From assembly GCA_003952965.2 (NCBI GenBank), contig RXIC02000167.1, positions 1 through 64,000 of the forward strand: 64,000 nucleotides of DNA, given 5' to 3'. The notes beneath the pieces were generated by a model, which worked only from the letters and a program-made list of their open reading frames with translations, did no database searches and was not told where the DNA came from. Shown piece after piece: positions 11,763-24,255 of this stretch (positions are counted from its first letter, which is position 1; each line of letters begins with the position of its first letter). The DNA is from Morella rubra. Its lineage: Eukaryota; Streptophyta; Magnoliopsida; Fagales; Myricaceae. The position numbers and the translations under genes are program-made.

Positions 11763-13140
11763 TTAGTACATGGCAGAAGAGCGAAGGTGCGTGTGGAGCG
11801 AAGATTAGTTAGTGGGGGGTCTTCCATCTGTTACTTGCTGTTACGTTTGGGGGCTCTGATTTTACGACCTGGTGGGTTTACGTGTCATTCCGCCATTGCT
11901 TTCATCTTCCTGTCAGATTCGTTTACGTAAACGCCATTATTTCGAACTAATGTGCAATTTAAAATAGCTAATGAATTTAATAGCCTTATTAATTACCTAT
12001 AAAAAGCAAAAAGATACATTAGAAATCCTTGTTTAATTATCATTTGCATGTTAAAGAATTAGATTTTGACCTAACAGTATTTATTGCATTCAATTCGTGT
12101 TAAATCTGGTATATTAAAATCGCTAAATATTGAGTTCATAAAATAATAAATACCGATATGATGAATGTCATACATATAAATTTGGAAATAACTCTTCTGC
12201 GTTATCAATTCTCCACATGTGGCCTCTACTGACGCGTTTGGCGCAACAGGCAAAAACTATGGATCAAGGTACCCCGCCCTGCATATCCTTTCCCGATTCC
12301 TCCGGCAATCAACTCTGCCTTCTATGAATCTATGGCGTTTACAAGTTTAGGGATGTTCGTTTGCTTGATATTCTAAGAATTTGAATCCAACGTTTTCCAT
12401 CACAAACCGAACAAATTTGAGTCTCAAATGCACATAATTATTTTTCAATTTTGCCCTAATCTTGAGGCTTCCAAATTACCAACGCATCTTTTGTTAATTC
12501 ACTAGAGATATAAATGAGGAAGGGCAAAACGGAGTTTTAAAAAACATATGACCCCATGCGACTGTCGACATTAATTGCAGGATATACGGATGGACGACTA
12601 CACGGTGAGAGTTACTGAGGCTGATTTTGTAATTTCACTTACACCACAGACTTTTTCAATTCCCCCGGTGACTGTTTTCTTCTGTACAAAATCAGCCTTC
12701 CTGACAGAATGTTGACCCGATTGAAAAAGTATTTTCTTCTGTACACCCACCATTCATACCTCTCTGTACTTTTTCTTCTTTCTTTTTTTCTGCGTCTGTA
12801 CGTTTTCTTCTATTGTTTCTCTTCTTTTTCTTTTTTTCTTTTTTAATTTTTTTTAAACAATTCAATACCTTCCTAATATATGTATTATAATAATAAAAAT
12901 AAAAAAAAAACTATAAATTACAAATTATAATAAATATTATGAATAAATATTAACTTAAATATTATTTTATATTTTATATTTTATATTCTACACACATCTC
13001 AATAAAAATAATTTATAAATAATCACCTTAAAAATCATCATTATTTTTTTTACACCTCAACAATTTCTACACAAACATAAATACAACTCCACATCACCTA
13101 AAAAGTTCTCAATACACCTAAATTTTAAAAATCTCGTCAA
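11763..13140. other. Distal upstream region of the OPT gene
   Basis: The region is AT-rich, with a pyrimidine-rich tract at about 12768-12850 and A/T-rich decayed sequence up to 13140. No reading frame resembles a protein. It may carry regulatory sites for the OPT gene, but none could be named. Confidence 0.4.
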
Positions 13141-13372
13141 AACGAATTGAAGTCTTAGTACCCGGATAAGATAGTTGGGCGGTTTGACTCGGTTAGTTGT
13201 AGCCTTTATAGCTTGTCAGCTCGTGGCACTTAGGCCTTTGAGTATGTTGTAATGGGTTGGTATGCACCCTTGTCTTGTTGCCGATCCTTGTGTGGCTCAT
13301 TTGTGTTAAGCGGCTCTGTTTTGTAATTTGCCCCGCTTTAGAATAAAATTAGCATTTGCTTATAGAAAAAAA
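13140..13372 (+). mobile_element. Probable 3' end of a LINE retrotransposon
   Basis: The stretch contains the T- and G-rich 3' sequence typical of plant L1 elements. It ends in AATAAAATTAGC...CTTATAG followed by a run of A, which is the usual polyadenylation-like end and poly(A) tail of these elements. No reverse-transcriptase frame is preserved. The call rests on the tail pattern only, and no target duplication was found. Confidence 0.4.
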
Positions 13373-13583
13373 AAAATATTCAGTCTTGGTATGTGCCTGT
13401 GTTTGACCCCACGCGTATGAACCAATAAAGGGGACTGACAATACTGCAAGATCAACTCTCTCCCTATATCAACCGCCCTCAGCTTTATTTAAAGAACACG
13501 AGGATGAACAAAACATTGACATTTTTGAAAGTTAGCAGGATTAAGAAAAATTTCAATCTATTCCACCCACCCAGACAATGATA

Positions 13584-16500
13584 TCATAGAAGAGCCCCAA
13601 AATCTCCACAAGAACATCGTCCATTAACAAATTTATGAAGCCTCTTGCTGTCTCGAATGATGATTTCCCTAGCAGTAAGTAATGAAATGAACTTGGAAAA
13701 ATTATGGCAGTCCCTGCACATGAAGACGCTTTTGGTAACCCGAATTGGCGCAGTATTTGGTGTGCTCAAGAGCCCAAATGTAATAGCCAGCTTTTCACTG
13801 TGATAAGCAGTAGAAGAGGACGTCTTTTCCTCATCCTCATCAGTTACCTCCAGAGTTTCCAGCGACACATATCCAAGACTCTTTGCTTGGTGAAGCAAAT
13901 TCTCCAGTGATTTGTAAATATGGCCACTATGAAAATGAGACTTGTCATTTGGTTTAAATGAATAAACCTTGTCTTTGATGCTAATCCAGCTCCAGTCCTG
14001 CAACTTTCCAAGTTTCTCCTCTCTCATCATTTTTCTCACCCTAGAAACATCCTTCCATTTACCTGCAGAGAGGTACATATTCAACAATAGGACATAAGTT
14101 TCGGTATCTTTTGGTTTGAGCTCGAGTAATTGTTCAGCAGCATAAAACCCCAATTCCAAATTCCCATGACTTCTACACCCAGCAATCAAAAGCGACCATA
14201 TAAACTCACTGGGCTCAAAATCCATCTTCTTGATAAAATCAAAAGCTTCATTTAACTGACCCAGCCTCACAAACATATCAATCAAGCATGCAAAATGGTC
14301 CATTACAGGCTTAATCTTATATTCCTTTTGCATCATTTTGAAGTAACTGAGTGCTTCATTGACCATCCCAGCCTGGCTACAAGCCGATAGAACACCCACA
14401 AAAGTAATTTGGTTTGGTCTAACTCCAGCTAGTCTCATATCCTCGAAGAGCTGCAGTGCTTGCTGAGACCAACCTTGCTGAGAAAAACCTGTAATCATAG
14501 AAGTCCAAGATATCATAGTTCTCGTATCCATCTCCACAAAAGCTTTACTTGCATTCTCAATGGAACCACATTTGTTGTACATATTAACTAGTGCAGTACC
14601 GACTACCACATCCGATAAAAACCCGGTTTTAATGGTCTGAGCATGAATTTGTTCTCCCTGCTCCAGGGCCACCAATCTACTGCATACGGTTAAGACACTT
14701 GAGAATGTGAATAGATCAGGTTTCATGCCTGACCTGTTCAATTTAAGGTAAATGTTAAGTGCCTCATATCCACTTCTATAAGCTGAAAGATCATTGCCGG
14801 CAAGATCCATCACCTGGGCGTGACCTGCAATCATTGAATTCCATGTAACCAAGCTCATAGTTTCAATTCCATCAAACAATTTCTGAGCGTCTCTAATCCA
14901 TCCACCTTTAAGGTACAAATACATGAGAGAATTTTTAATGGGCAGATATGACTCATAGCCAAGTTTAGTGCTTATAGAGTGAATTTGCACTCCTACACTC
15001 AAAGACAGCACTGTACAACACAAGCTCAAGACACTAGTCAACATTGGGTTTGATGTCCTTAGTTAGCATCTCCTCAAAAAGCTTTAAACCCCTTGCTGCT
15101 TCACCATTATCGCCACAAGCAGATATAACTGCTGTCCATGAGATCACATTCTTTTCCTTAATCCTTTCAAATGCTTTAATAGCAGATTCTAAGTTGCCAA
15201 GTTTAGAGTAAAAGCTACACAGGGAATTGCCGACACTTGTGTCAAAATCAATCTGGTATTTGACAATATAGGCATGAAATTGCTCCCCCAACTTGACAGA
15301 GCGCAAGGAGGAACAAGCATTTAAAGCAGTTCCTAGACTGTAATTTGTAGGATAAGCTCCAGCCTCCAACATTTCTTGGAAAACCTGGACTCCAACCTCT
15401 GGCTGTAAATTGTGAACATAACCCGTCATCAGGGTCGTCCATGAAACAACATTTCTTCTAGGCAAATTGTCAAAGACTGTACGGGCATATTCTATATTTC
15501 CACATTTTGCATAAACATTTATCAGGAAGGTCATGATGAACAAATCTTCCTGTAGTCCTGTCTTCATGATATGACCATGAACAATTTGTGCTTCCGAAAC
15601 AGAACTCTTCTCTATGCATTCTTGCAAGAGGGGAACATAATAAGACGATTCGACCTTCGTCCCCTCTTTTATCATGGAAAGCGCTTCTCGGAAGTCCAAA
15701 GTCCTAAGTTCTGAACTCACATCGAGATAGGTGGGCGTCTGATTTTTCTGATAGGAGATACTTGGACTCTGAGAGACAATACGAAGCTTTAGGATCAGGA
15801 TCACCCCATGCTCGACAAAACACAATTTTATATGGCCACATAAGCACATGAAAGTCTTGATATTCGAAAATGCTTGAGCTAACACAGAGGAAGAACATCA
15901 GCTAAGAACTGTCGTTTTCCTTTGCTGATTCAGCTTGGAAAAGCAAGTGGATTTCCTTCAAAAATCTGGTTTATTTGACAATATAGGCATGAACATTGCT
16001 CCCCCAACTTGACAGAGCGCAAGGAGGAACAAGCATTTAAAGCAGTTCGACTGTAATTTGTAGGATAAGCTCCAGCCTCCAACATTTCTTGAAAACCTGG
16101 ACTCCAACCTCTGGCTTCTGTGAACATAACCCGTCATCAGGGTCGTCCATGAAACAACATTTCTTCTAGGCGACAAAGACTGTACGGGCACTATATTTCC
16201 ACATTTTGCATAAACATTTATCTAGGTCATGATGAACAAATCTTCCTGTACCTGTCTTCATGATATGACCATGAACAATTTGTGCTTCCGAAACAGAACT
16301 CTTCTCTATGCATTCTTGCAAGAGGGGAACATAATAAGACGATTCGACCTTCGTCCCCTCTTTTATCATCGAAAGCGCTTCTCGGAAGTCCAAAGTCCTA
16401 AGTTCTGAACTCACATCGAGATAGGTGGGCGTCTGATTTTTCTGATAGGAGATACTTGGACTCTGAGAGACAATACGAAGCTTTAGGATCAGGATCACCC

Positions 16501-16960
16501 CATGCTCGACAAAACACAATTTTATATGGCCACATAAGCACATGAAAGTCTTGATATTCGAAAATGCTTGAGCTAACACAGAGGAAGAACATCATCTAAG
16601 AACTTTTTCGTTTTCGTTTTCCTTTGCTGATTCAGCTTGGAAAAGCAAGTGGATTTCCTTCAAAAATATTGTTTATTAAACAAAATGGTTTAGTAGCTTT
16701 GCTATTATGAATAAGGCATTCGTCACCAACAAATAAAAAAAAAAATGGAAGTAAAAGCACAAGATGGTTTGGGAGACATAATGCGTAGGAATTTCTTTGA
16801 CTAATTTCGAAGTAGTGGAACCAATGCAGAGTTTATTGTGCGGTTCATGAAGAAGAAGAATTACCTTTTCGGTGGGAGAAGAAGTTGTGGGGTGCTTCCT
16901 AAATTCTGGGCCGAGTTTCAGAGTGCGGGTGACAGCAACCGAAGGCAAAGAAGCCATCAA
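13584..16960 (-). CDS. DYW-class PPR protein gene, frameshifted
   Basis: Exon 1 is 16960-16865 (32 codons, organelle-leader-like) with donor AAG|GTAATT. Exon 2 begins at 15768 after a good acceptor (TTGTCTCTCAG) in the same phase and runs to the stop at 13584. Exon 2 encodes PLS-type repeats, an E/E+ region and a DYW deaminase-like domain with HSEKLA and CRDCHNF zinc-ligand motifs. The full protein would be about 762 residues. The frame breaks near 15040-15050. After KDIKPN the sequence reaches a stop, while the next frame resumes with LTSVLSLC; adding 8 nt would make exon 2 a multiple of three, so an 8-bp deletion is the simplest reading. The terminal residues read CSCGDFGALL instead of the canonical CSC.DYW. 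DYW proteins carry out C-to-U RNA editing in plastids or mitochondria. The gene is either a pseudogene or carries an assembly error. No gene name is claimed. Confidence 0.8.
15961..16670 (-). repeat. Partial tandem duplicate of the PPR gene 5' end
   Basis: The segment repeats 15253-15960 with a period of about 710 bp. The copy starts in the middle of repeat-coding sequence (junction near 15961-15966 with short AAAATCTGG microhomology) and extends through a second copy of the exon-2 acceptor (exon start 16462) into intron 1. Its coding part is broken by several short indels, and no intact product is possible. It lies inside intron 1 of the full gene, so exon 1 could in principle be spliced to this decoy acceptor. 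Confidence 0.85.
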
Positions 16961-18894
16961 AGATTTTGTGGGATAGCGTGTCCGATTAAGGAAATTACTA
17001 CACGGCAGGGGAGTCTACTTATCCTCTCCTTCCTATCCGTTTAGATAGAATTGTGGAGGGAAGAGAAGGGATGCCTTTTTAACTTGTCAGCGACACTTCG
17101 CTACCACCCGCAGCGGTCATGTTTGGCATATGAAAATTTTCTACATGCCAATAATTTTTACTGCCAAACATAAATTTTTTGTCACAAAGTTTCAAAATAC
17201 TCCACAAATATTGAACCCACCTGATAGTTTCTCAATATTAAATTTTTTTTTTTTTTTAACAACGTTCTTTCTACCAAACATATTTTAAAATTTCAACTTC
17301 AAATGGTGACAGATAACAAATTAATTTGTACGCTATTTCTTTACCCGTTGTTATATTGAGACTGACTTGTATTTTACTTTATATACAACATGTTTGGTAT
17401 ATATATAATTTATTAGATCATGAATTCATATACAAAATAATTCCATTCGAGATTGATAAATTCAGATATTTTTGTTCAAGACAACGGGATGCAGACTGGA
17501 TATATATATATATATAGAAATTGAAGTTTTCTTTAATTTTTAGTTAAATTAAATAGTCTTTGCATTCATTCAATATTACAAGTTAATATAAAATTTAACG
17601 TCTTCAGTGAAGACATGATCAATATGAACCTTATTACATTTTTTTTCGTTTCTCATTTTCTGAATTAGAGTATTCAATACTTAATGCTTGATTTTTTTTT
17701 CGTTTCTCTGTCTCTGAATTAGTCCAATTGGAGTGGATGTGTTAGTACCGATTTAGTTATCATGAACACCCCCCGAAAAAAAACAAAAACAAAAACAAAA
17801 ACAGAAACCCAACACAAAATATATGACAAAGGGGAGCTGCACGTTGACAAAATGTTCAACAATCAATCCTTATATTTTGCAAAGCATTTGTAGATAGAAA
17901 ATTAATTTACAGTTGGCGTGGATTTTACGCGAACATTATTTGGATCATAGAAAATGAAGGCAAACATGCTCTAGATGCTTGCATCTCTCCTTCACTTCCT
18001 TGATGTAGAGGACATTTGGGGCAGCCATCGATGACCTGTCCAGGACCACACGCATTTGCATAAACAGATGAGAATGTGAACGACGAAGATGGGACCCCTA
18101 GATTTTACAGCATGAAAAAGCAAATTTCCTGAAGTTCTCCCTTTAGTAATGCCTTTGCATCTAGTTGCATGTCAGTTTTTAGAAAGATACTAACTTCAAG
18201 AGTATCGGTTTTAGTCTTTTGTTCTAACTTGAATGATGGAATTTACAAACTTGAGAATTGAGAAATAGCTTGCTAAACTATCTAAAGAACTTTTGACATC
18301 AGCCTTAGTTTCGTCAAAATTCTATAGATGTTTCTGTAGACCGCCTCAGAATGAATGGTAAGCTTCCCACGCTCTTTTAAGCTACCAACGTTGTAGGCAA
18401 TCCAACTGCTAGACCTCTAACTGTAATATAATAAAGGTTGGGCATCTCCTCAAAAGAAAAATAGCAGGCTAAATCAATATCAAATGCAAATTATCCAAAC
18501 CAGAAAAACGTATTTTTCTGACATGGAAATCCAAAAATATCTGAAAATTATCACAAAGTGCAACAGTCAAATTAGCAGGTCTATATACACATTGATTTTG
18601 AAATACCTTGCATCAATCCACATTAAGCAAGAATGTAAGACAGCTTAGTATGGTGAAATACAGAGAGAACACAAATTCTACTACAATCAACAGACACACA
18701 TAAGCACCTTGACATGAACAGGAGAAATCAACATTAGTGTCAATTTTCCACAGTAGTAATAATAATTCAAAACTGTGTTCCAAGATAAGTTTTCTATGGC
18801 TTTCATCCAACAAACAGATAACAATCTCAGAAACATTTTCGGTTCGAAGAGTCAGCAAAAGGTGACAAACCTGGCACCAGAAACAACCTTCTTC
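16961..18894. other. Intergenic between the DYW PPR gene and SHMT
   Basis: The region contains the promoter side of the PPR gene and the 3' flank of SHMT. Around 17115-17290 there is MITE-like sequence with repeated TTTGGCA and CCAAACATA motifs in opposite orientation. A TA microsatellite lies at about 17499-17515 and an A5C repeat (AAAAAC units) at 17778-17805. On the minus strand, 18060-17936 has a short open stretch with no recognised family. No gene is called. Confidence 0.45.
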
Positions 18895-21800
18895 TCAGTT
18901 ATTGTATCTCATAGTTTTTTTCTCAAAACCAATTGTTGGAAAGTCTTTAGCAAACTCCTCAACCTCATGCCGTAGCTTTGCTATCTGAGCTTGGATATTC
19001 ACATCTGATTGCATAGTTGCCATGAAATCCTTCAACTTTGTTCCTACAGGAACAGAAGACATATACACATGAGCATCGAGGGTGGTTTGCACTTGGCAGG
19101 TAACATTCCCCACTGAACAGTTGGATATTATACAGATACCAATAAACATCTGCAGATAATTAAGAAGTTAACCTTTAGAATCAGCCTTGATCTTCAAGGC
19201 CAATTTCACGGCTGCATCAAAGAAATCAGCTACTTTTGCAAAATCATCCTCAATAAACCCTCTAGATGTGAGAGCTGGGGTTCCTGAAGCATCAGAAAAC
19301 AGGCCTTCATCAATAAAACAATGCATAGCCAATAATCAACTTGTATAATATGAGCTCCCCCCCCACCCCCCTTCCCACAAAAGGAAAAAAAAAAAAAAAA
19401 AGAGGAGAAAAAAGGCAGCTGGTGTAAGATGATCAAAGGATGGTGGGTGTACCCATACGAATACCACCAGGAACCATGGCAGATACATCCCCAGGAACCG
19501 TGTTTTTGTTGGCCGCAATATGTACTGATTCCATAACCTTTTCTACTCTTGACCCATCAATACCCTGTCAAGAACAAAATTACAAAAAAAAAAAAAAAAT
19601 GATTCCCTTTTTAACTTATAAACTGTTTGCAGCCTACTTAAACAAATAACACGCATCCACAGAACATTGAAGTCCTACTGTTTCTACAGCAGTTGAATTA
19701 TTTTGAGTTATTTGCTTCTGTATAACTAAAAACAATAAGAATTTCCTAGCTTATTTTCTCCCATCAATACCTCATTTATTCCATAAACAGTTCCATAAAA
19801 TAAAATTGGGAAAGTTGTTAAAGCACTTATGCAACTTGCAAAATCACCAGGCCATAGCACCAATAAAATTTCCTGCAAGGAAGGAATATTTCCTTTTACC
19901 TTGTTTCTCAAGTTCACCAACACTAAGTGGTTGTCAGTTCCACCAGACACAAGTTCATAACCCTTCTCTAACAAACTCTGCATGCTCAGAGAAAGTAGAA
20001 GAGCAAGCTATCAGAGTAAAACAATGAGACAGATAAGACTAAAAGACAGTTGATGATGGAAATAAGAAAAGCAGGCTGTGCTATAAGCTTAAAAGTCCAC
20101 CCAGCCCAATATCAACTGTCGCTAATTTGCCACGTGTCAGAATAAGTACATTCTTTGTACCTGTGCAAATTGTGAGCAATTACTGAGAACTTGTTCTTGA
20201 TAAGCCTTGAACTCTGGAGTTGTGGCCTATAATCACATAATAGTTCAAGAACCACCACATGAGCTTGGCTATTCATATAACAGAAAATGCCCCAGCATTT
20301 TACTAAAGTACTAATCAGAGGTTTTCCAATTGAAAAAAGAAAAAGAAATAACCTGCTTCAGGGCAACTGCTAAACCAGATATGGTGTGATTGTGTGGACC
20401 ACCTTGAAGCCCAGGAAAGACAGCCTGATTGATTTTGTCTTCATAATCATACAGCACCTATTGGATTAAATTCAGCAATTGAATTATTCATTCTAGGTAC
20501 TTCAGAGCTCATAAGATGGGTACCAAAAGTAACCACAAGCAACTAAAAGAAACTAACGCACAAGTATCAAAGCCATGGTGGGAATTGCATGAATTGATTA
20601 TAACTAGGATACAAGTGACATTTTTTATTTTTTCCTTCCCAATCCATTTTCTTCTTATCCTTGCTCAACATTTAAAAAAAAAAAAAAACTACAAATTAGG
20701 ACTCACTTCTTTCCCTTGTTTGTTAATTTCTTTTACCCCCTTCCTAAAGAAGATCATAGCCCCACGTGGACCACGAAGGGACTTGTGCGTTGTGGTTGTT
20801 ACAATATCCGCATACTCAAAAGGAGATGGAATGACACCAGCTGCAACCAATCCACTGATATGTGCCATATCAGCCAGCATAACTGCTTTCTGCTTATCAC
20901 AGACCTGCCAAAACCAAAAGAAATAAATTCTGTAATCTAATCCTTTTGTATAGGTAGGATTTCTAAAATGCATCATCATCATCATTGCCATTGCAAAGGT
21001 GAGACTAAAGTTTACCTTGCGGATGCGTGCATAATCATAAAGGCGTGCATAGGCACTCGCACCAGCAACAATTAGTTTTGGCCTGAAAAGGGTGGCACTT
21101 TTCTCCAACTGCAGACATTTTCATTCAAGTAACTTAGCCCTTACTCTTAGAAGAAGTTGGAGAAATCTTTTCCAACCACAATCTCAACGAAAACTACAAA
21201 CACGTGAAGAGCCAAAATTAGCCTTTTCCAAAAATCAGCAGATGTAACCTATATAATCCAGTTTTCCAACCACAATCTCAACGAAAACTACAAACACGTG
21301 AAGAGCCAAAATTAGCCTAAAAATCAGCAGATGTAACCTATATAATCCAGTCATGTCAAACTGTACAATACAGAGAAATCAGGATAGATGATACAATGGT
21401 GACTGCTTCACCATTGTAGATCACTTGAAATCCTAAACATTTTGCCACTAACACTCTTACAAACTGAGAATGTTCAGCTAACAACTAGTAACTCATGCAT
21501 GCTTACAAAAAAAAAAAAAAACCGGTAACTCATGCACAAAACTTCTATAGCTCAAACCGCAATGGGCTTTCATTTTTACTCCAAAAGAATTTTAATTTTC
21601 CGATTTGTGCCGGATATGATAATGTGTGTAACTTTACATCACAGAACAGTAGTGCACTACAAAAAAATTAACACACCGTATGCAACAACTCAGCCTTTGG
21701 ATTATGAAGAAGCAATGACCAAAACTACATACTTAAGTGATACCAAAGTCTCATGGCCAAAGACTCCTTAGGAGAATAAAAAACATATAATTAGTATGTG

Positions 21801-24255
21801 GATTCCACAAAAGAGATGAATCTTCTTCATAATAGCATGCCCGAGGATAAAGTTCCATGATTAGTATGAAGATTACAATGGAAATATATGTGATAAGGTA
21901 CCTGGTCGTAGTCAATGTAACCAGTGCTCTCGTCCAATCTGTACGGCATTGTCTCGAAGAATATGGACACTGCAGATATCTTCTTGGTGTCAGTCTGCAC
22001 AATGGACCAAACATGAAAGCAATTATTTATCAGTAAGCAGAAGATCAGACAACTCTTTCCTTGAATTGAATACTTCCTCTGCATACATGGCTGTCTTTAA
22101 TCTAAATAATGCACTCTACATTAAGAGGTTATAAGATTATATGGCATAGATAATATAGGGAGTATTATGACATGCTTGACATAGAAGATCATATAGAACA
22201 TCACTGTCTGCAAAGATTTATTTGTCCGTCAAAACTTAAGTACTCGAGGAAAAAGAAAAAAAGAAAAAGGGGAACACGAAACACTTTTAAATTGCTTGAC
22301 ATAGGTTGCACTAACATTAGCTTCCCAGGCCAAAAAAGAAAGCTAGGGCACCAGCCAAAACTGAAAACTAGAAAGAGGTATGCTTTTCCTAATCACCAAG
22401 AGGAATGATTCAACTAAATTCACAAGTGAAAATTTTAACGGGAGGTATAGGCACCTGATATCCATGAGAAAGATGCCCACCATGAGGTAGATCAAGAGCC
22501 ATAATCCTCTCATGAGGTTTCAATAACGCAGAATAAACTTGAAAGTTAGCAGGGGATCCAGAGAGTGATTGTACATTGACTACAAGAAATAAAGCATTGC
22601 ATTAACTTCAGTAAAGCTAGAAACAGTTTCCTTTCGGTGGACAGAATAAAGAGATTATTTATATAACAAATAAATAAACACAATTCAACAAAAGCAATAG
22701 ACAAGAACATAACAAGTTCCTGAAACCACAGATGGCACATTAACAGCAGAGTCAAGATACGAAAATTTACGCCCAGAAAAAAAAAAAATAGGAAGATTTA
22801 CATTGCTCCACAAAGCAGGGCAAAGACTACAACCTTAGGATATTAAGCAGGTAAACAATTTCAAACACGAAAAGAAAACCCACATATTAGCTTAAATAAG
22901 CCTTCCAATCCACAAAACGAAAAATGTAGAGCCTTTTGGTTCATATATATAAAGCATAGGGAGCTACTTAACTCCAAATTTAAGGGCTTTCATATGTCAA
23001 TAACAGCTGATTATTAATTAGTAAGGCTATCTGGGATTATTTCTCAATCCTTGAAATGTAACTTTAGGTAAATATTTGAGAGACATGGAGACCTAAAAGG
23101 ACAGGATGAAAGTAGATTAAAATTAGTACTGTTTGCCTAGCCGCAGATACAAGTCATATGTTTAATGCAAATACCTCCCCACTTTGAGGGATCCAAATGA
23201 AAAGCTTCCAGTGCACGCTTTTGACACAAGGACTCGGCCATGTCAATGTACCTGAATGTATAAACATTAAAAGGATATATAATAGATCCTGAAAAATAAA
23301 AAGCAGACGCAAAAATGGGCATGAACTAAACAAGAGAAGGATATATATGCCCCAAAAGAAAAATCTCCGGAAGAAAAACCTACTCGTTTCCTCCATAGTA
23401 TCTAGCTCCAGGATAACCTTCGCTGTATTTGTTGGTCATGACAGAACCAACAGCTTGCATCACTGATACCGAAGTAAAATTTTCCGACGGTATAAGTTCA
23501 AGCCCCTACATGCAAAGAAATGCCTTATCCTACAGTAGTATCTGAATTCCATTAACCATAGAACGTCTCTCAATCGAAACCTCACTGCAAGTTTAACAAA
23601 TTTCAGGCTGAAATTTTACTGAATGACAATTCTCTCGCATCCATTTCTAAAGGCTGAAATCTAAGTAATTTCACAGCATGAAAATGAGCTTGAAAAGATT
23701 GAGAGAAGCTTCGTATGGTGCATGTATGTACCTTCCACTGCCGAGCTTTCTCGAGCTCGATGATGTCTGCAATTTTCGGATCGACGGCCTCCAGCGGAGC
23801 ATTCAATTGCTTAATCCACTGCAACTATGATTTCTTAGAATTGTTTAATTTATTAATATATCAAACAAACACACCATGAAATGAAATTTTCTTTCCAAAT
23901 GAAGAGATCTCAAAACGAGCAAAAGGCGTTCTGTCCGTATACGAGGCGCAGCAAGAAGAAATAGCTTACAGTAGCACGAGCTTTTTCTTTTTCCTGTACT
24001 GCCTCGTTTGGCAAAGACGACTGCAATCGAAAAAAGAAATAAAGAATGGAGGAAACGATAAATGAATCCATAATAATACAAGTGAACGTTAAGGTCACTA
24101 AAGGATATGGCGGGGGAAAGAAAAGAGAAACAGAAAGAAGATATCCCGGTGAATAAATGAAAGATCTAGAATAGTACCAAGCGACTAACGAACGGTCGAA
24201 TTGGGTGCTTGAAAGAAAAGGAGACTCTCTGAAAAGCCATTGCTGCCATTGCCAT
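18895..24255 (-). CDS. SHM: Serine hydroxymethyltransferase, mitochondrial
   Basis: Fifteen exons: 24255-24178, 24020-23970, 23818-23732, 23505-23384, 23251-23175, 22579-22455, 21994-21902, 21108-21016, 20904-20707, 20457-20353, 20226-20161, 19977-19900, 19564-19453, 19283-19173 and 19043-18895. They total 1545 nt, or 514 residues, the normal length of the plant mitochondrial isoform. The enzyme uses pyridoxal phosphate to interconvert serine plus THF with glycine plus methylene-THF; in leaf mitochondria it works with glycine decarboxylase in photorespiration. Visible hallmarks are an Arg/Ser/Phe-rich leader (residues 1-40), LIPSENFTS, the [13 protein letters not shown] block, DMAHISG (about 254-260) and [13 protein letters not shown] with the cofactor-binding lysine at about residue 283. 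The C-terminus ends [14 protein letters not shown]-type. The exon 4 donor splits a codon (GA|GTAGGT). All introns are GT..AG. The gene appears fully functional. Targeting is inferred from the leader and relatives. Confidence 0.96.
21168..21350. repeat. 94-bp direct tandem duplication in an SHMT intron
   Basis: Two adjacent copies begin TTTTCCAACCACAATC at 21168 and 21262 and end CCTATATAATCCAG. They are almost identical; the second lacks one internal TTTTCC hexamer. The repeat lies in the intron between exons 7 and 8 and does not affect coding. Confidence 0.9.

Noticed and set aside
17936-18062. Minus-strand open stretch with MAAPNVLYIKEVKERCK
   Set aside because: Too short, no recognised family, no plausible splice partners; the similarity to a protein is only an impression.
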